A stretch of DNA of 20,284 bases from FACHB-1406 sp034189065 (GTDB lineage Bacteria; Cyanobacteriota; Cyanobacteriia; Cyanobacteriales; Spirulinaceae), in contig JAXHVQ010000108.1 in assembly GCA_034189065.1 (NCBI GenBank), positions 1 to 20,284 of the forward strand, in the 5' to 3' direction. A model generated the notes under the pieces. It made no database searches. It saw only the letters and a program-made list of their open reading frames with translations, and was not told where the DNA came from. This document shows positions 16,347 through 20,284 of the stretch, piece by piece. A program made the translations under genes and the position numbers. Each line of letters starts with the position of its first letter. Positions within the stretch are counted from its first letter, which is position 1.

Positions 16347-16365
16347 GGGCGGGGTTACCCCGCCC
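16347..16365. repeat. GC-rich hairpin just before the ldh start
   Basis: GGGCGGGG, loop TTA, CCCCGCCC is a perfect 8-bp stem. It ends seven bases before the ATG of the dehydrogenase gene, with no T-run after it, so a factor-independent terminator is unlikely. Elements of this GTA-GGGCGGG type recur between genes in cyanobacteria. It occupies the place of the ribosome site, and none is visible. Confidence 0.75.
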
Positions 16366-16372
16366 CTAACCA

Positions 16373-17371
16373 ATGACTAAAGTTGCCGTTTTCAGTACCA
16401 AATCCTACGACCGAAAATTCTTAGAAGGAGCAAATCAAGATCGCGCCTCGGAACACGAGTTGCATTTTCTAGAACCGCGTTTGACCTCGGAAACGGCACT
16501 TCTCGCCGCCGGGTATCCCGCAATTTGCGCGTTTATTAACGATCGCCTCGATCGAGAAACTCTCTCAATTTTAGCGCGGGGAGGGACTCGATTAATTGCG
16601 TTGCGATCGGCAGGATACAACCATCTCGATCTTACAGCAGCTAAAGAGTTGAATCTGACTGCGGTGCGAGTTCCTGCTTATTCTCCCCATGCCGTTGCCG
16701 AACACGCCGCCGCCTTAGTTTTAACGCTCAATCGCAAACTACATCGCGCTTACAATCGAGTGCGCGATGATAACTTTGCTCTCGAAGGATTGCTGGGATT
16801 CGATTTGCACGGCGCGACAGTTGGCGTGGTGGGAACGGGAAAAGTTGGTCTCTGTTTTGCTCAAATTATGAAAGGGTTCGGTTGTCATTTGCTTGCCTAC
16901 GATGTTCGCCAAAATCCGGCTTGTTTGGAGTTGGGCGCAAAGTATGTCCAGCTTCCAGAACTTCTGGCGAGTTCGGATGTTGTTTCGCTACACTGTCCTT
17001 TGACCGAGCAAACTAAGCATTTAATTAATTCCCAATCGCTACAGTCGTTGAAGTTTGGAGCAATGTTAATTAATACCAGTCGCGGACAATTGATCGATAC
17101 AAGGGCAGTTATTGAGGCGATTAAAGAGGGTCGCGTTGGATATTTAGGGATCGACGTATACGAGCAAGAGGAAGAGTTATTTTTTCAAGATTTGTCGGAT
17201 ACAGTGATTCAAGATGATACGTTTCAGTTGTTACAATCGTTTTCCAATGTGGTAATTACGGCGCATCAAGGATTTTTTACGCGCCACGCACTTCAAAAGA
17301 TTGCAGAAACAACTTTGGACAATATTAGCGATTTTGCCCGAGGGCGTTCTTGTCCAAATGAAATTCAATAG
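16373..17371 (+). CDS. ldhA: D-lactate dehydrogenase-like 2-hydroxyacid dehydrogenase
   Basis: This 332-residue NAD-dependent D-2-hydroxyacid dehydrogenase reduces pyruvate to D-lactate if the LdhA/Ddh assignment is right. The Rossmann motif GVVGTGKVG lies at 151-159, followed by acidic Asp177 in LLAYD, suited to NADH. Catalytic Arg237 (NTSRGQ), Glu266 (DVYEQE) and His298 (AHQGFF) have the spacing seen in known D-lactate dehydrogenases. The N-terminal SAGYNHLDL and PAYSPHAVAEHA blocks are typical of the LdhA/Ddh branch. It is the last gene of the (+) block with phosphoketolase and a phosphatase, which suggests fermentative NADH reoxidation. Specificity for pyruvate against related acids is inferred from sequence type. 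Confidence 0.9.
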   Translation: MTKVAVFSTKSYDRKFLEGANQDRASEHELHFLEPRLTSETALLAAGYPAICAFINDRLDRETLSILARGGTRLIALRSAGYNHLDLTAAKELNLTAVRVPAYSPHAVAEHAAALVLTLNRKLHRAYNRVRDDNFALEGLLGFDLHGATVGVVGTGKVGLCFAQIMKGFGCHLLAYDVRQNPACLELGAKYVQLPELLASSDVVSLHCPLTEQTKHLINSQSLQSLKFGAMLINTSRGQLIDTRAVIEAIKEGRVGYLGIDVYEQEEELFFQDLSDTVIQDDTFQLLQSFSNVVITAHQGFFTRHALQKIAETTLDNISDFARGRSCPNEIQ

Positions 17372-17419
17372 ATGGCGATACGGCGAGACGGGGGGATTTG
17401 GGAATATCCCTTTCCCTTA

Positions 17420-17448
17420 TACCTCATTCAAATGAAAAGCGCTATATT
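17420..17448 (+). mobile_element. Solo IS630-like element end
   Basis: TACCTCATTCAAATGAAA then AGCGCTATATT matches the end of the IS630 remnant at 12767-12795 in 25 of 29 bases and in the same orientation. There is no transposase coding sequence next to it. It abuts a heptamer array, overlapping its first bases. It is best read as the leftover end of a lost or decayed copy. Confidence 0.55.
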
Positions 17449-17487
17449 CATTATTCATTATTCATTATTCATTATTCATTATTCATT
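17446..17487 (+). repeat. Heptamer tandem array, six units of ATTCATT
   Basis: Six identical ATTCATT units lie end to end between the convergent dehydrogenase and GAF genes, followed by an ATG-containing junction that is not a gene start. This is the third period-7 array in the window, each with a different unit sequence. Confidence 0.95.
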
Positions 17488-17500
17488 ATGAAAATGCCAT

Positions 17501-19816
17501 TTAAGGCAAATTGCAAAAGGGCTGTTGCTTGCGCACTTCTTCATAAAAAGATTGACCCGCTAGCAAAATTGGGAGTAACGCATCTCGTCGCCGGACTAAC
17601 AACTTGGCATCGGAACGACTGAAACCGTGGGGATCGATTTGTTCGGCGATCGCGGCCCCCGGAACCATCGGACCTTTCAATTTATTAATCAAGCGAATAA
17701 CGGCAACGGGCGTACCTTCCCCGTCAAAAATGGGAAACAGTAAAATATGATGGAGCGCTTCTGTATTCGTCGTCTTGAATTCTGCAGATAGCAAAGAATG
17801 CTTAAAATGTCCAATTTTGTTGTTAATCTTAACGGAGCGATCGGCTAAAACCCGAGCGGCGATACCTTTTTTAGAAGAGATGCGAATCTCTTTAACTTTT
17901 CGACCTCGGGGGTCTACAGCCAAAGACCACAATTTTTGGGTCGCGCGCTCGAAGAGGAATGCTGCCGCCGACTCGCAATCAATATATTTACTAATCGATA
18001 CGCCGACAAAATCGAGTAAATGATAGAGCGAATCATAGCCCGTTTCTTGGGGTTGAACGGTCATCGCCTGAGTCAATAATGTCAGCGCTTGGTAAATCGT
18101 ATCCTTGGGCTCGTTCTGAACGCGCTGTTTTAAGGATTGGTTGGCGCGCACATAATTAAGAATCGTCCCCACCCGTTCGTTAAAAACCTGCATCGACTGG
18201 CGGTCGTTTTTGTCAAAACTTGCTTTGAAATAATCCGGCACTTCCGGCCAAAGATTGGGGTCGTACTCGGAAAGATCTCCGCGCTTGCGCTTGTTCACCA
18301 GTTGCGTCACGCCCAACAAATCGCCGTTGGGACCGAACACCGGCATACACAGCAAACTGCAAGTCCGATAATGGGTTTGTTCGTCAGTTTTTTTCGCATT
18401 TTCGGCATTGGGATCGTCGTACAAATCGTAGGGAATAATAGTCGGTTTCCGTTTGAGAGCGACTTGACCGGCAAACCCGGTGCCGATGGGACAGCGAATG
18501 ACTCCTTGTTGGGGCAATTCGGTCCACAAATCGCCGCGATCGCTATCCACCAACCATAACGTACTGCGATCGGCATTCATCAACTTTTTCGCAGTTTCCA
18601 TGATCCGCTGCAACAACTGAGTAGCATCTTCGAGATCCAGTTTATCGAGCGATCGCGTCGCCTCAGTTAACGCGGCGGTTGCCCTCAGTTTTTTGGTCGC
18701 TTCGTAGGCGGATTGGCAAATTGCGAGGATGCGTCGAATGGGAACCACGCATTTAGCCAAACGCTCGATATCAGTGGCGGTGAACCCTCGGACCGAGGTG
18801 CCGGGTTGTTGTACCTTGTTAAGCAGTTGAATCACTGCTACCAGTTGGGCATCGTCGTCTAAAATTGGAAAGGCGAGGATATTGTGGGTGCGATAGTTAT
18901 ACTTTTTATCAAATTCTTTGACCAGTTGAGAACGCGGGTCTTCGTAAACATTTTCAGGGATATGAATAATTTGTTGAGACGATGCCACTTGACCGGCAAT
19001 CCCTTCGCCGACGCGCACTTGAATATCGAGAAATTCGTCATTCTCCCCTTGGGCAACTAAGGACCACAATTCAGTTTTGTCATCGTTGAGCAAAAAGATT
19101 GTCGTCCGTTCCGCCCCCAAAATATCGCCGACTTTTGCCGTCACTTCTCGCAGCACTTCGTACAGGGTTTGAGCGACCGATCCATCCTCCCCGTCTCCCT
19201 CAGTTTGCGTCAAAATATCGACTTGGGAAATCAGTAATTTCCGCTCCAACTCCGCAAAAGTTTGGAGAAATTCTGCATCTGAAGACTCAACTGTCGCCTT
19301 GAGGGTTTTGAGGGTCTTTTCCACCCAATCAATATCAAAAATCGAGGCATAAATCCAATTGTGGACGCGGAGTTTGCCATCTTGCTTGGCGGTTAACCCC
19401 AACAATTGCAATTCCTTTTCTTCGGCGCTGTAGGTAACGGGAACCTCGCCTTTTTGTAAAACTTGTCGGTAGAGTTCGAGGAGTTTGACACTGCGCGCTT
19501 TAGGTTGGCTGAGGCGATCGCGAATCACGCGCAAGGACTTCAACTCCTCGCGCGTCTCCCAACAATCGAGCCATTGCGATCGCACCAACGAATCCACCCA
19601 TTCCGCTTCGTTCCCCTCTTCGGGCTTATCCTCAGCATCAACAATTAGCTTGCAAAGCATTTGAGTCAGAAAGGGTTCTTTTCCGGTCCAACTCAAAGCT
19701 GCCGAGATTAATTTTTTATAATTGCCAGACTTTTCAGTTAACCCCCGAGCCAGGAGAACTCCGGCGGGACTGTTTTCCGAATTTTGACTGGAAGTGGGAG
19801 TAGCGGTGAAACTCAT
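17501..19816 (-). CDS. Triple-GAF sensor protein with an NTPase-tail-like N-terminus
   Basis: The protein has 771 residues. Residues about 35-170 (ALSWTGKEPFLTQMLCKLI, then WETREELKSLRVIRDRL and the WIYASIF...WVEKTL end) match the helical and winged-helix tail that follows the P-loop in cyanobacterial AAA-like/STAND proteins, but no Walker A or B motif is present. Three GAF domains follow, about 215-365, 395-560 and 575-755. Each has an NK pair (333-334, 508-509, 711-712) and a later F-x3-D (345/349, 534/538, 732/736), which resembles the NKFDE motif of cyclic-nucleotide-binding GAFs without its final Glu. No cyclase, kinase or DNA-binding output domain is attached, so it must signal to a partner. 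Start ATG 19814-19816 has only a weak AGG before it, and the frame is open upstream into the IS end. Natural form or truncation is undecided. Confidence 0.85.
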   Translation of the reverse strand: MSFTATPTSSQNSENSPAGVLLARGLTEKSGNYKKLISAALSWTGKEPFLTQMLCKLIVDAEDKPEEGNEAEWVDSLVRSQWLDCWETREELKSLRVIRDRLSQPKARSVKLLELYRQVLQKGEVPVTYSAEEKELQLLGLTAKQDGKLRVHNWIYASIFDIDWVEKTLKTLKATVESSDAEFLQTFAELERKLLISQVDILTQTEGDGEDGSVAQTLYEVLREVTAKVGDILGAERTTIFLLNDDKTELWSLVAQGENDEFLDIQVRVGEGIAGQVASSQQIIHIPENVYEDPRSQLVKEFDKKYNYRTHNILAFPILDDDAQLVAVIQLLNKVQQPGTSVRGFTATDIERLAKCVVPIRRILAICQSAYEATKKLRATAALTEATRSLDKLDLEDATQLLQRIMETAKKLMNADRSTLWLVDSDRGDLWTELPQQGVIRCPIGTGFAGQVALKRKPTIIPYDLYDDPNAENAKKTDEQTHYRTCSLLCMPVFGPNGDLLGVTQLVNKRKRGDLSEYDPNLWPEVPDYFKASFDKNDRQSMQVFNERVGTILNYVRANQSLKQRVQNEPKDTIYQALTLLTQAMTVQPQETGYDSLYHLLDFVGVSISKYIDCESAAAFLFERATQKLWSLAVDPRGRKVKEIRISSKKGIAARVLADRSVKINNKIGHFKHSLLSAEFKTTNTEALHHILLFPIFDGEGTPVAVIRLINKLKGPMVPGAAIAEQIDPHGFSRSDAKLLVRRRDALLPILLAGQSFYEEVRKQQPFCNLP

Positions 19817-19864
19817 ATCGCAACCTGGTTCTGCGCGTAGCCATATGCCATACAGACTATCACA

Positions 19865-19928
19865 ACCGCCCCCTCGAAGGCGGTGATATGAACTACTACC
19901 ACCTGCCCTAACGGGACGAGGTGGTAGT
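19865..19928 (-). mobile_element. IS200/IS605-type right end, possible omega RNA region
   Basis: Two hairpins follow each other around the 3' end of tnpB. Arms ACCGCC and GGCGGT (19865-19884) enclose an 8-base loop. Arms ACTACCACCT and AGGTGGTAGT (19895-19904 and 19919-19928) enclose a loop with inner CCC/GGG pairs, and the right arm overlaps the last tnpB codons. In the IS200/IS605 family the right-end palindrome is the transposase recognition site, and the 3' end of tnpB gives the omega guide RNA. The exact element border was not determined. Confidence 0.55.
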
Positions 19929-20284
19929 TTCTAGCTTCGCAGGATGCTGCACTACCTTGGTCTTACGACCCCGATCTTGTCTTACACTTCCTCCGCTAGC
20001 AGAAGCGGGTGTTCCCTCCGCTTTTATGATTCTGATGCCCTCTGCTCTAATGTTTTTTGAAGCTGCTTCGTCGCGGTCGTGACCAGCATTACACTCACTG
20101 TTGATGCAGCTCCACTTCCTAATCGAAAGCTCCATTTTTGGCTGTTGAGTTAGGCAATCAGGGCAGATGTGAGAACTCGGAAACCATCTATCTATCTCAA
20201 CCAGACGTTTATCTTCACGCTCGAGTTTGTAGTCGAGAAAGTTGACGAATGTTCCCCATCCGCAATCAGAAATATGTTGGGCTA
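19908..20284 (-). CDS. tnpB: TnpB-family RNA-guided nuclease, C-terminal part (runs off window)
   Basis: The frame is open from the window edge to the stop at 19908-19910, giving about 124 visible codons. It reads CGWGTFVNFLDYKL, EREDKRLVEIDRWFPSSH, then the zinc ribbon CPDC with WSCINSEC, and GHDRDEAASKNI carrying the last RuvC Asp. The tail GTPASASGGSVRQDRGRK is typical of IS200/IS605/IS891 TnpB. The RuvC I and II motifs lie outside the window, so integrity cannot be judged. TnpB is an RNA-guided DNA nuclease that helps retain its element. Its right end lies less than 50 bp from the GAF gene start. Confidence 0.9.
   Translation of the reverse strand, partial: AQHISDCGWGTFVNFLDYKLEREDKRLVEIDRWFPSSHICPDCLTQQPKMELSIRKWSCINSECNAGHDRDEAASKNIRAEGIRIIKAEGTPASASGGSVRQDRGRKTKVVQHPAKLETTTSSR

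Overview
The window is cyanobacterial chromosomal DNA. Three things point that way: the octamer GCGATCGC (HIP1) occurs throughout, the housekeeping proteins (GuaA, CbiD, GyrB, phosphoketolase) read as cyanobacterial versions, and there are heptameric short tandem repeats of the kind described in filamentous cyanobacteria. No rRNA, tRNA or CRISPR array was seen. Genus cannot be fixed from the sequence alone.

Layout. (1) 1-3270: guaA (GMP synthase) and cbiD (cobalamin ring C1-methylation), both on the minus strand, with a perfect 32-bp palindrome downstream of guaA. (2) 3273-3480: two intergenic tandem-repeat arrays. (3) 3489-9154: an accessory stretch. It holds an AAA ATPase fused to a PD-(D/E)XK-like nuclease domain, a ribbon-helix-helix-like gene paired with an unknown helical protein, a second tiny ribbon-helix-helix gene with a perfect 32-bp palindrome upstream, an unknown two-gene (+) operon, and a tight (-) operon of two DUF488 proteins plus a dual-OB-like protein. 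(4) 9743-12453: gyrB, then a convergent ERI-1-like DEDDh exonuclease and a 62-residue AtzG/DUF4089-like protein. (5) 12484-12795: a broken IS630-type transposase. (6) 13039-17371: phosphoketolase, a histidine phosphatase and a D-lactate dehydrogenase-like gene, all on the plus strand. (7) 17420-20284: a solo IS630-like end next to a heptamer array, a large triple-GAF protein (-), and the 3' part of an IS200/IS605-type tnpB that runs off the right edge.

How the genes fit together. Phosphoketolase makes acetyl-phosphate and glyceraldehyde-3-phosphate from sugar phosphates. D-lactate dehydrogenase could reoxidise NADH, so the xpk-to-ldh block looks like a fermentative carbon and redox module (inference). 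The best candidate for a little-described system is the DUF488-DUF488-dual-OB operon; its function is unknown and a nucleic-acid or stress/defence role is only a hypothesis. The second candidate is the set of small ribbon-helix-helix genes with their inverted-repeat upstream regions, which looks like plasmid-partition or toxin-antitoxin material in the chromosome. Repeat families have shaped several gene edges: the phosphatase start codon lies inside a heptamer array, the end of xpk is duplicated in tandem, and an IS200/IS605-type end lies less than 50 bp upstream of the triple-GAF gene, whose N-terminus looks like a P-loop NTPase tail without the P-loop.
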